NCBI GenBank assembly: GCA_039881145.1
Contig: JAYKKI010000127.1
Location: 992,001-1,056,000, forward strand
DNA length: 64,000 nt
Origin: Druceiella hillmani
Taxonomy: Eukaryota > Arthropoda > Insecta > Lepidoptera > Hepialidae
Reading direction: 5' to 3'
Position numbers and translations under genes: made by a program
Part shown: in pieces, positions 12,640-24,425 of the stretch
Layout: every line of letters begins with the position of its first letter
How positions within the stretch are numbered: position 1 is the stretch's first letter
The notes under the pieces: generated by a model
What the model saw: only the letters and a program-made list of their open reading frames with translations
Database searches by the model: none
Told to the model about the DNA's origin: nothing

Positions 12640-13221
12640 TTTAATTTGTCGCGCTCTACGGCGCTCCACCGTCTACAAATTTAGTGACTTTGGGTTTTCG
12701 AGTCGTCTGTGATCGAATGTAATAATAGTGCCGTGATTTACGATTCGCAAGTCTACGGCGTCATGGTGACCATTTATACCATGAATAAAGTTCAAAAGCG
12801 AAAGTTTTGTCTTTCTACCGTTCTATGAGATTTATTCAATAAATAAATGAATAAATCCAATTCATATCCCAGTTCGTACTCCATTTAAGACAAATGCAAA
12901 ATATTAGTAAGTATATGTTCCCAATAAATCGCTTCACATAATTTACAAAATTTCTGCCTGTAATGAAATTACCAGGATTTTTTTATCTGTTAGTAAAGAT
13001 ATGAACTAATGGAAATAAACTTGTTATATAAGGACCAATAAAACTCGCACTACGGGAATTTCATACACAATTAGTTATATGTAAACATTTAAAGTGCAAT
13101 ATTTTTGCTAAACAATTTACTAATGTTTTTAGTTTACTATTTGAATATTTTTCCTAGTATGTATTTTACAGGTGCAAGTAATCGCAAATTTATTGAGATT
13201 TAAAATCATTCTTATAATTTT

Positions 13222-13443
13222 TTGGATGAGCCTTCGCTAAACTTGTGGCAGGGCGTCCAGAGGTTTGCCGAAAGCTCAACAGATTTTTTTAATTATTTTA
13301 ATTTTAGGAGCTTCGGAGATAAGAGAGTAATATATATTTTTATTGGGCATTGTAAAATTCTTGATCTAAGTCACATAAAATTTAAAAAAAACTGCTTCGA
13401 ATACTTTCAATCGATATTCGACAAGACACATTTTAAAACTTAA
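13222..13443 (+). pseudogene. Paired 73-codon frame in right copy of 1.2-kb element
   Basis: Partner of the frame at 9749-9973. It shares 'VQRFAESS', 'FRSFGD' and 'LDLSHIKFKKNCFEYFQS' with scattered replacements and one codon lost after GHC. It also begins with TTG. An acceptor-like 'TTTTACAG' lies about 50 bp upstream in both copies. Function unknown. Confidence 0.2.
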
Positions 13444-13740
13444 TTTGATCTTTATGGAATGAACATATTTAAAATTTTTACATCATGCAATTATTGATAA
13501 AAACAATTGTGACAGACAAAGGTATGGACAAGTGAGTGATTCTATAGACTCGTTTTTTTTAGTTTTGATGCACACTATTATAAAAATTAAGCAGGAAAAT
13601 AATATTGTTTTTTTTTAATTTAAAAAAAAACAATAACTTCTGTATATAATTATTAGTCATATATTGAATTACAAAATAAAATAACTTTTAAATAATCTTC
13701 GGGCCCGGTTGACGGTCGTCGTAATAATATGTCCGTCGTA

Positions 13741-15935
13741 ATTTTACGAAACAAGAAAAATGTATTGAAAGAGTTTTTTAAAGAATTTATAATTATGAAG
13801 AAAGATTGGTAGAATTTGAGAATTTTCCATTTTTCTAGTTTTGTAAATGCCAATTAAAATATTGAACGAATGATTCGCTTTTTGTACTGGTTATCCTCTT
13901 TTTGCTTTTCCTTAATGATACATGATTTCCGCACTTACATATGGTTTTGAATATAGAATTTATATCTACATTATTTAAGTATTATATTTATACGTACTTA
14001 GTTATAAATGAATGCGCTAGGAAACTAGATTGTACTTATTTCACTTTAACAGGATGTGTGTTGCAATAGTTTTATTAACTCAATATTGGTCATTGAATTT
14101 TTGGCTTTTGAACTCTCCGTCTTTTGAAGTGCACTTCAAAAAATGTAGACATCTAAATTGTTTCTATTAAAATGAAGTAAATAAGATCTGAGATGGAACA
14201 TAATTTAAAACCTAAAATATTTTAATTTAATGCAATTCGCCTACGTTTAATTTAAATTATTATAAAGCGTTCGCTTTCGCTATAATTCACTGTTCATCAG
14301 GATATAATATACGCCTTAATATTTTCCGTTTGACTTATTTTATATAGAATGCCTACGTTCGATCATTTAGTAGAAAATGTAGTTGATTTTTGGTTGGTTG
14401 GTTAATACGATACGTCGTTGCTATTTTAAGTTATTTCTAAGGTCATTCACAGCATTATTCCAAATATTTAAATATTTAATTTACGGTTATGATTTGTTTA
14501 AATCGTATTTATTAAACATTCGATTAAACACTTTCGAAAAATCAGGTTATATTGCAAGTTTTTTCTATTACATTTTTCAGTAATCATTAGATTAGTGTCT
14601 CTTTTCTTTCATATCGTTCTCATCTTAAACGTTTTTGTGCTTACTAATCTGCAAAAGAATTTTAGTCCTTGAATTTTTTTTCTAAACCATTAAATTAATA
14701 TATTACTGTTTTACTCAAAACATATTTAGTACCAGTTAGTTCATACTTTACAATTATAAATCAATCGTGATGTCAAACTTTGACCAATGCAAGCGTGGAA
14801 CCACGGATTGTATGTCTTTACGTTTAACTTTATGTAGTAAGTTTATAAGTAAGCTCAAAGAGCTATTTATTTTAAAAACAGACGAATGACCAATTGAATT
14901 TGGAAAATAACCACTTTCGTAATTTCAGTAAGACAATATATATTTCAATGGACAAACCCAGGCATTTAATGTAATATATATGTAAACATTCATATTCATG
15001 CAGAGTAAATCACTTTGCAAATGTATAGGGGTAGGTTGTATTTTAAGCAATGAAAGTAAATCTACCGACCCAACACCGTTGTAAGTGTCATGCCATGTTC
15101 TTGTATTTAATTAGAGCAAATCGTTAAGAAGATACTTGCTCTAATTCATAATCCCAAGTGATGAGAAAATTTTGGTTATTTACTAATATTGTAACACTTT
15201 AATAATATTCCAGACGCTGACCAGATTAACCTAAATCGTTCATAAAAAATGTCTGTATTTTAATTCATAGAGAAGACATTTCCATTCTAACTACAGCTAT
15301 ACTGCAGTTTTTTAAGAAATGGTTTAAATGTTTATTTTTATTTTTTAACTAAGCAATATTCGTTTTTGCCAAAACTTTTCTTTAGTGCTATTGGGGTTGC
15401 TGATTATATTGGACTGGCTCTGTTCTGCGAGTATGTATGAGCGGGAGGAAAATTACTCTCTGATATCTTATTGTGAATAAAATTAAACAATCGTTGGCCG
15501 GTTAAGAATTATTAGTATTCTTTAAATTTTTTTATTACCTAAATTTAGTTATAAGCAATTAATCAAATGATGTCAGTGACATTGATCAATTTTGTGAACA
15601 GTTAAAAGTAAAGAGCTATGTTTACAAATTAAGGTGGATATAGTATCAATGTATACCATGCTAATACGATGATAGCACTAGTCACATTAGTAAAAATAAT
15701 AATCCCAATTTTGAAAATCGAATTCTTATTTGGACAATTTAGGTATTTGCCCGAATTTAACTACCTGTATCTGTTTTTAACAAAATAATTGTGATTTCAA
15801 AGTTGTCTGCGTCAAACTATAATTAATATAACACGAGACAATTTTAAGTCGATATTATTTTTGCTGTAGTGTCATTAAACAACTTAATAAAATTGTCTTT
15901 GATTGGAATTTCACGATAAATCCCAAACCGTTTTT
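13741..15935. other. AT-rich stretch without recognised features
   Basis: No coding similarity recognised on either strand. Only short frames and a 10-11 bp inverted repeat around 15113-15152 ('ATTAGAGCAA' and 'TTGCTCTAAT') were noticed. Confidence 0.5.
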
Positions 15936-15939
15936 TATT

Positions 15940-16400
15940 ACAACTGATTTAATGAGTTCAAGGTGGGCCTCAATGAAAGTCTGCATGAAAGACGTCCATA
16001 ATAAGGACAACTGATGACAACATGTATGTAACCACCGTTATTGCTTATAAATGATTTAATTAGTTCAAGGTGGTCCTCAATGATATTGTGCATGAGAGAC
16101 GTCTCTTAATAAGGAAAACTTATAATAACATGAATGTAAATCTCATCATAAAAACTGACATGAAACTCTTTAACAGAATGAGATATCCATTGATTTCATG
16201 CATGAGACCTGCGTTATTGTTTACAACTGATTTAATAAGTTCAAGGTATTCCTCAATGGTAGTCTACATGAGAGACGCTCCTTAATAAGGACAACTGATG
16301 ATAACGTGTACGTGAATCTCACAAAAGATAAAGACTGACAAAAGACTTATTAACAGATTGGGATTGCCATCAGCAGATTCGGAAAATTTTAGGCATTAGC
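15940..16400 (+). repeat. Three irregular tandem repeats
   Basis: Three diverged units start near 15940, 16046 and 16223. Each begins 'TGATTTAATNAGTTCAAGGT' and carries 'CCTCAATG', 'CATGARAGACG' and 'AATAAGGA' blocks at similar spacing. Spacings of about 106 and 177 bp show that the first unit is shortened. The array lies just upstream of the mariner fossil and could be part of the same insertion; no coding frame runs through it. Confidence 0.75.
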
Positions 16401-16504
16401 ATGAATCAAGTGTAAAAATACCACATAAACCTTCAAACGTCCGCTTACGCTGTTTATTTTCCGTTATTTAATATGTTACGCTGCTTATTCAACCAATGGA
16501 AGAT

Positions 16505-17060
16505 AATTTAACCGATGTTAACCCTATGACTTAACCGATGCTCAAATACAGCACAGGGTTGATTGGTATCACAAAATGTTAGAAAAAGTGGAAAGAAATG
16601 AAACATATGCTTTTTTCAATATCAATATCGTCACGGGTGAAAAAAATTTAATATGCTCTTAGGAATACGAAATTGTTGTGTCTCTCGAAACTAAGCAGCA
16701 GTATGCGCAGAGGGTTTCTCCTTGGTGAAAAGCCGTCTATGTCGTTCAAGAGAAGGTGAATTGCTGAGAAACATGTGATCACCTCCTTCTTCAAACTGAT
16801 GAAGTATTACGCTACTATTGTGCTAGAAACAAAAAAGAAAAATTAACGCAAACTGGTACACCATCACATTTGCCTTTTATTTAGGAAAAGTTCTAGAGCT
16901 ACCGCCTTGCACTAGCATCCTCTTCATCACGACAAGACCTCAGCATATTTAGCTAGACAAGAAACCGAATATTTGACTATATCGGATGTAGAAATAAGGG
17001 ACCATCAACTATGGGACTTGCGTCATACGATTCAATTTATTCCCAAGAAGAAAAGTTAAA
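16505..17060 (+). pseudogene. Tc1/mariner transposase fossil (catalytic half)
   Basis: Broken frames follow the mariner order. 'DLTDAQIQHRVDWYHKML' matches the usual LT.AQ..RRVDWC..ML block. It is followed by 'NIVTGEKNL' (family IVTGDE.W, first catalytic Asp region), 'ETKQQ', 'ATIVLETKKKN' and 'HHHICLLF', then 'LHHDKTSAYLARQETEYL' (family LHHDNA..HTA..T..FL, second catalytic Asp kept), and finally 'DHQLWDLRHTIQFIPK' in place of DHPPYSPDLAPCDFFLFPK. The third catalytic Asp and the PPYSPDLAP core are lost, and several stops are present. It is clearly dead. The N-terminal helix-turn-helix half is not seen upstream. Confidence 0.85.
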
Positions 17061-17731
17061 TTGCATGGAATGCGAAATAATATATAAAATTACAAACTTG
17101 CTGCTTGATTCCATTTCCACTTTTTTCTGTCATATAATACTTAACATTTTTATAACAATTTATAACTATTGAAACAATTAATATTTTTTTAATAGTAATA
17201 ATTACAATTGTATAACTATTAAAACAATTCATAACAAAAATTTCCCATACAATTTTGTTGCTCTCGGGATATGTCAAACCAACAAATTGATATAATATAA
17301 ATTGAAATCTAACTACACGTCCGTGTACCTTAAGCTCCCTGTTTCAATTTATTTGCCAACAAAAGACTATTCATCACTAATAAATATAACATTTTAAATT
17401 AATTATAAAATCTGTTCATTAATCAATAGTTTTATTTATCAAATACGGTCGCGTAGTTTAAATGACGCGAGGACACGGGTGCCAGTGCACGAAACGGTTA
17501 TGTCCTTTAAACTAGCTCAATGACAAACCCGGCTGAAGGACGAAGTTGGCTCTAGTTACACGTAATATATAATGTTATACACAATATCTAATGAACAAAC
17601 AGTACTATATGCGTTAAGACTAATTATAAGTGCGATTCGGCCACCGTTAGATTGATAATATTTAATTTTATGAAAATCTTAATATCTTTGAAGGTTGTCG
17701 AGATTATCAAATGAATCTTTTAATTGTTATT
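17061..17731. other. No gene; contains a GC-richer patch at about 17446-17550
   Basis: Mostly AT-rich. The patch with 'GACGCGAGGACACGGGTGCC' stands out against the surroundings and is bounded by an imperfect inverted 'TAGTTTAAA'/'TTTAAACTA' pair. I cannot assign it. Confidence 0.4.
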
Positions 17732-18032
17732 CACAAGTGAATAAAACCACTAAATGTTGTATTATATCTGTTTTATTTAAATTATTAACCACGACCTAGG
17801 TTCCGCTTTATGACAACATCTTCAAGTGGACAATTTGAAGTAATTTCTCTGACAATTTGCTGAGATGTCTTCAAATTTTTCACCTGAATTGTTTGTCATA
17901 TGACGAACCCTGGGCCGTGGTTTGTAATTTAAATAAAGTAGATATAATACTACATCATGTAGTTTTATTTAGTTGTGAATTAGAATTAAGTGATAATGAA
18001 TACTCACAAAATTAACCCAAATATATTCAATA
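17732..18032 (+). mobile_element. Fold-back hammerhead-like element, copy 1 (old)
   Basis: Left arm begins 'CACAAGTGAATAAAACC' and contains 'ACCACGACCTAGGTTCCG'. The right arm is the reverse complement and continues to the long end 'AAATATATTCAATA'. Both ribozyme-like cores are damaged: the left has C3 changed and GGAA for GAAA, and the right has a rearranged CUGA region with stem II replaced by 'GTCATATGAC'. It belongs to the older subfamily with a 'GAATTAAGTGATAATGAAT' insert in the long end, shared in part with the copies at 29.6 and 35.8 kb. Confidence 0.75.
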
Positions 18033-21000
18033 GATAAATTTTTGACTAGAATTTTCAAAAGATGTTGTATTCGAATTTAAGACCGTTTGATCTCTTATTA
18101 CGATTTATATAGTATTCTCAGTCTTTCGTAAATGCAAATCTCCGAGTGCACAACGTATGTTTACCACGTATGTGTAACATATTTGCGTAAAACCTTTCTA
18201 TCTATTTTGTAATTCTCTTCTAGGCATTAGGTAAATTAAAAACACCTCGTGTAATTCGGTTGCCCATCCATATATCGATCTAGTTTGAACGTGCTTTGGA
18301 ATGCATGGAATTCAGCGATCATCATTCGGATTTTATTTGGAAACCTACTATGTATTAAAATAAGTGATTTTATTTACTTCTGTCCAAATTTACATTTGGA
18401 TACGATGATAAGGAACATCTTAGCTAGCAAATTTAATTTATTTAATTATTAAATTATTTTTTACTTTCTGGTATGAAATTTTTTGAACTCGGTTTTTTAA
18501 GACATTTTCTTGCTAGTTTTAGATATCACCCTCCTGCCTGACAGATATAATCGTCCTATATTGCTTGGATAAATTGCCTATATTAATCAAATCAGCATAC
18601 TAATTAAGTGTTTATAAACCTAAAATACGTTGAAGTGGCGCATGATTATGTTTCGAGGTAATTTTATAGTACTTTTGTTTCAGGTACCATGTAATAATAA
18701 ACTTTTCCATGTTTTTTTATATTTTTCCACACGTAAATATCCATACTATATTAGATTAACTATAATAACAATCTGAATACGTAATTTAAAAATATGTTTA
18801 TTTTTGCAAATAATAAGAGATGATTTCCTTTACCTTCATGTTATGTTTTAAGATTGTCAAAAATATTACCTGTTAAGTACAAATAAAACTAGTAGCACGA
18901 GGATTTAGGATTAAATTAAGATTTTTCTAAACATGAATATTATTTTTCACCTTATAAATATATTTTAAAAACAAGCGTGAAAACATCATGAACTTTACAA
19001 AAGCTTCGAATGTTTTTGTCTCGATTTTTCATTTTTTTCCGTGTCTCATCAGCGTCTTTCAATTTAAATAGAATTAATTTTGCAACTGAGTGTTTTTACA
19101 AGATTGGCTAATACTGGATAAGGACAAAGAACATGTTTTGTAAATTATATTTGAATTTTTGATAGAGTATATTCAATCCATAAATATTTACGGTTTATCA
19201 TGAACCACAACTTCAAACTATGAATATCTTAATAGATTGTATAAAGAATATTTTGTACATAGAGCAATACGTATCATGGATTCAATTGTAACTGTCTGGT
19301 AATAAACTGTTTTGTAGTACGATAATTTTTCCATGACGTGATGCATCACCACTGATATTTTTACAACAATGAAATTTTAACTGAAATAGAATAAAATCGA
19401 TTACTGAACCCAAAATGGAAATCGACCTTTCTTTAGGATATATTAGTTGCATAACTTAAGACCAGTAAGATAAAGAAATGTGCATTTTATCCATTAAAAA
19501 TTATTTTAAACACCCTCAGCTGGTTATTGAGATCAAGAAATCTTGGAAGTTTCATATATTGTCAAGTTTTGAATCATCATAAAATTTTCGGGTAAATTTC
19601 AAGTAACGCTATGGTAACGTAGGAATTTATTAGTTTTTTTAATGTGTATAAACAATTTTACATATAATCCTGAAAAAGTAATTTTTTTAATTTTTATATG
19701 ATCCCTTTAATATTTATTTGTGAAAAGTTTAAAGTATAAATTTATTGATATATTTGACAGGTAATATGCTTTATAACTATTCCAAATTTCTACGTCTAAC
19801 AATTTATGAAAGGAATGCCTGTGACAGATATAGGGACGAATATGTAAAGGGGTTTTTATAAGGGTCTTTCTTTCCTTTTGTGGTACGCAAACCATTTCTT
19901 TTCTTTTATTTACGTTGGAATAATGTGTCGAAGAAGAGACCAAAAATATTTTATTTATTAATCCTGAAGTTTGGTTTAATTTAAAATTAAATACAGTTAT
20001 CTTTTTAGAGTCAAGGATATAAACTCTCAATATCTAACTAGTAATATATTATTAAAAATTAGTACAACACTCAAAATGTATTAAAATTTTTTGTTCACGT
20101 GGTAATTAAGCAATAACATGTAATAAGCTAGGTCGGCTGACCTCTATCTTGGCGCTAATGATGTAATAGAACGATTCCATTCCTCTCTTGAAATACTCAT
20201 AAAAACATACAATAAAAGGTTTTTTGTGATTAAGAAATTCATTCATTATTCTATTACTTACCAATTTCAAATATTTTTTCTAAATTCCATAGGCGTGATT
20301 ACTATATAAATATAATAATATCACGTTAATTTATATATGAATTTTAATGAAAATGTAAGCTCTCATTGTTTTAAAATAGAGAAGGTAATTATAGGATTGA
20401 TAATTTGTAAATATTGTAATTAGTCACGCCCTTTCTATATGGTTTGACTTGGTTAGAATCATGTAATAAGAAGCAACTTTCGATCTTGCTTTCGCTGATA
20501 TATTTGGTTGGACACACAAAGCCATCATGCTGAGATCTTAAACCCCTAGTGACCTTCAACCCCTTTCACTCTGCTTACCCCAATAACGTAGACATCAGAC
20601 AGATGACAATTTTATTTCGTAACATGACTTGAATGAATAGGAGTTGGTGGACAAAATTTTCACTATCTGTTGTTAAACAATTATGACTTAAAATTAAATT
20701 TTTTATTAAATCATGGCATTCAGAACAAATTTTCCAATTTGAAATACGTAAAAATGATTAAAAATATAGTCTGTTATACAGCTTGCCACACTGATCAATT
20801 GTCCTTCATAGTGGCTATATTAATATCGATCATGTCACTCGTTTAACAAAGGGGTTGCAGTATTAACGCATTACTATTTTTATGTTAATACTCTAACACC
20901 TTTGCTAAATTAATGAAATGTTTAAAGTAATACACCAATGACAAAAGATTATTGATCTTTTTGAAAAACTGATTAGCGCCAAATTTATTTCTTCTTCGAA

Positions 21001-23170
21001 GTTTGGGAAACAAACTTATAAACTATTTGTTGAAGGTATACTTCTTTTGCCACGTTATGAACGAAATAATGAGAGTGGAATTTTACGAGGCACGCATGCA
21101 CGCACACGATGCAACGAAAATCGACAGGGTGAAGTTGTTCACTAAACATATATTTACATGCGTGTAGTAACTGATGCCATATTCTGGTAGTTATTCAGAT
21201 ATTTGTGAATACAAAACACGTGTTTTATATTAATGCAAGTCTAAGTTATATCTGTGCTTTTAAATTATATGTTTAGTAATTGAAATTTAATGTAATCCAT
21301 TTAATACAAAACATTTATTTATCGTTAATATTGTGATAGAAATAGTGCTTATAAACTTTCTGGAATATAAATACTTCAAACGTATTTTTCTAATTGAGGT
21401 TAAGTTTCGGTGTGTATTTATTTACATTATAAATTAAAATTTTTTTTAGACTGTTATATTAAATTTAAAAATTCATTATTTTCTTTTAAATTTTTGAAAT
21501 AATTAAATTTTGATATTAAAATTAATTAAATTTCATTATTAAAACAAGTTCTAAATTTAATTTATTTAATTAGTTTTTTATATCCATTAATTATTTACCT
21601 CTAAATAAAGTTATTCTTGCATTACGCCAAATAAATTTAACTTAAATTTTTATTTTTAGCTTTAATGTAGAGTAAATGTTACGTCAGATTAATGCAGTTT
21701 AAACGCTCTAATGATACCTAAATATTTAAGTCAAATTGTAAAATTTTGAAACCTTGATTTCTATTTCTTATTTCTACTATATAAATAAATTTTAGGTAAA
21801 CAAACAGTTACAGATTTATATTTAGGAAATGCTCAATCATAAAGGCTATTATTTTCGTTAAAGTCGTAATACCCACCGCATTGTATAACAACTTCAGGAT
21901 AGAGCACAATACTTAAGAAAATTCAACAAAACACCGGGGTTCTTAGCTATCATTTTATTATGAAAATAAGCTCCCAAAATATAACAGCTGGAAGCTTTTG
22001 TACGTTCTCTCTTTTATTCTGTGACTTGATGCTTTTAAAGTATTTACTTTTTTTGTTGCTAATGAAGAATTATTAAAACATTATTATGAACAGCTTGGAG
22101 CTTAAATTAACGGAAGAGCACTGACGTGTATTCCGGGGCAAAACCTTTCCTAATTTCATTTTGTATACTTTAATATTTAAATTAAAATTAAGTACTTCAT
22201 TTAAGGTGAATCGCTGTCGTTATAAAGATGAAGAACTTGATGAAGAGTTTGAATCGGAAAAATAATTTCGTTCACAGTGTGTGTACGTTCAATGTCTGGT
22301 TATACAAGATGTTTTACTTTTCTATTTTGGTAACACAATTTAAATTCCGGATTAAATTTAAATTTAATTATCAATTATAATACTTTATTTGACAAAAAAT
22401 ATAGGGGATTGTTATTCATTGGCGAAATAATTTTTTTAGTTAAAAATATATATCGTATGTATTTTCAGCCTCTTGTTTTGCTATAGTATTGCTTTCATTT
22501 TTCAAGCATATAGTACTTTTTGGAAAATTAGTTTGAACCAAAGCTTTTGACAAATTTTTAAACATTTCCATTCTTTAATAATTTTTAATGCAAAATAATT
22601 TAATTAATTTGTCATTCTGAAGAACTTTTCTTTCATAAATGGTTAAGTAACAAAAATAAGATATTTCCTGAAATAGGTTTGAATTTTCGCGGTATCATTA
22701 CCGACCTCAGAAATATCCAAGGGATTTATGATAAGGATCCGTGCAGAATCTTTTACCATAAACATCAATTCCTTATTCATTCCATAAATAGAAGTATTTA
22801 AATATCCAATTATGCACATATACCGCACACGCTACCTTATCTTTCTAAGCTACTTAAGCTAACAACCAAAATCCGTAACAGCCAAAATAATGTATTTGTA
22901 TGCGAGGTAAACATATCTACTTATTTTATATAAAAACCCAATATAAAATTTACAGGTTACCCCAAAACTATAGACATATACACATACTAAAAGTACAACT
23001 CTTTACCTTTCACATAATACCTAAATAAAAACTAATAAACCAGAAAAAAGACACATTAGTCAAATTAAATATCAAAATAACTAACTATTAAACGTGAACT
23101 ATCGAGAAATTTCTACTCTGTCCTTCCACGTTACCCTCAAGAGCATAAAGCTTTACCAAACCCTAAACGG
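18033..23170. other. Long AT-rich stretch without recognised genes
   Basis: Both strands were read and no TE domain or host exon is recognised. The longest minus-strand frame (19707-20030, 107 codons, starting inside AT-rich DNA) has no familiar motif. A 'TCTCTTCTAG' acceptor-like site at about 18215-18224 is followed by about 24 open codons and a stop, which is too weak to call an exon. Confidence 0.45.
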
Positions 23171-23184
23171 AGGGTTTATACATC

Positions 23185-23206
23185 GGAGGTGGAGGGTGAG
23201 GAGGGG
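23185..23206 (+). other. G-rich tract, possible G-quadruplex
   Basis: Runs of two to four G separated by single A or T bases, with further GGAGG and GGGATG runs to about 23240. It is exceptional in this AT-rich window. At least four G-pairs are available for a two-tetrad quadruplex on the plus strand. Confidence 0.5.
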
Positions 23207-24425
23207 CATCTTTGTTTGGAGGTGGGATGTTTGTGGGATAAATATCTTTGTATCAAATTCACCGAGTACATGGTATTAATCATTTGAAGTCACGGCTAAA
23301 AATACACATCCAAAATATTTGAATTTCTGGTGCCTAGTTAACATTTATTCATATATACGATTAAATTGGCTAATATTTTGCAAAATTGAAACCCTCTCAC
23401 TTTACTTCATCATTCATTATATCATAGTTCCCTTTATAAGTTAAAGAGTAAGTTTTGCGTTACCTTAAAGTTGTGACTTGAAATTTTAATAGAAAATATG
23501 ATATCTTTTAAAAATTCAGTAACTCATTCCTAGAAAATATTCGTACTTGCTAGTATTGGCAATATTAATTAAAAATTGTAATCATTTTTAACAATAATTT
23601 TGTTTACTACATCTTTTCCTTATTTTACATTAATAAAAAGGAATGAATTAAAAGCTATATTCATTTACTATTCTTAATTCATTTCATAACAATTAGAAAT
23701 GAATGGGAAACGTTTAAGTATATAATTGGCTATACACGATGTTATATATATATATAAGCAATGTTTTGTGATATGGAATTACATATTGGCTATATAAATT
23801 GGTAAACATGATTGCAGGAGATTTAGCTATTTCCATTCAAATTTCTTATGAATTATTTAGTCAATATTTGAACTTTCCATTTTTTTGCCTTTCAAACCGT
23901 TTGACATTAATTGGGTGACGTTGACAAAAGTACCGAAAGTAGAAAACTTTCTCGTTTTTCTTTGCCTTCAGTCCTACATTTTTCTTTGCCTTCTATATCT
24001 ATTACTAAGGATCGTATTAATAGACGCAGACTTTGTTAATAGACGCAGACTTTATTTTATATTAAATCGTTACTTAAAATCAGATTTAACACTATTTTTG
24101 TTCAATAGTCACTATCTAGACACAGATTAATTAGCTTGGACTTTTTAATATGGATTAATTTAATCGAGATTTAGGTTTTGATTCTCCGGTTCAGTAGAGA
24201 AAAGTAAAGTTTAAATTTGGAACTGACGTATTAATAGACTCGAAATCTCTCAAAGATTTGACAGCTCAAAAACGATAACTACGTAAACCGAGAAATTGGT
24301 GGTTTACTACTAGATTAGTCATGACAAAACCACAAATTATGTTATTTTAAGATTATTAAAGTGACTACTGAGTAATTGTCACATATTTTATTTCCATATA
24401 TTTTTGTTTATTATGAATTTTATAT

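Larger units (their letters stand above)
12370..13740 (-). repeat. 1.2-kb unknown element, right copy (inverted, order B-TA-A)
   Basis: Read on the minus strand, block B comes first (13740 to 12640), then a TA tract (12639-12501), then block A (12500 to 12370). The left copy has A followed by B, so the two copies are circularly permuted. That is expected if the parent was a tandem array or passed through a circle. The divergence shows an older event than the giant palindrome next door. Confidence 0.75.

Noticed and set aside
5928..12712. Tyr-Ile-rich open frames across the TA tracts
   Set aside because: They are translations of TA/TG/CA microsatellite on both strands and carry no information as proteins.
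15940..16400. CRISPR-like array
   Set aside because: Repeats are long, diverged and irregularly spaced, and the DNA is eukaryotic.
16794..16812. 'CTGATGAAG' as a hammerhead core
   Set aside because: It falls in the mariner transposase remnant and lacks GAAA and pairing partners.
18215..18300. Possible host exon after 'TCTCTTCTAG'
   Set aside because: Only about 24 open codons before a stop, with no donor or partner exon recognised.
19707..20030. 107-codon minus-strand frame as a gene
   Set aside because: No recognised motif, Lys/Asn/Ile-rich composition, and length within chance expectation for a window this large.
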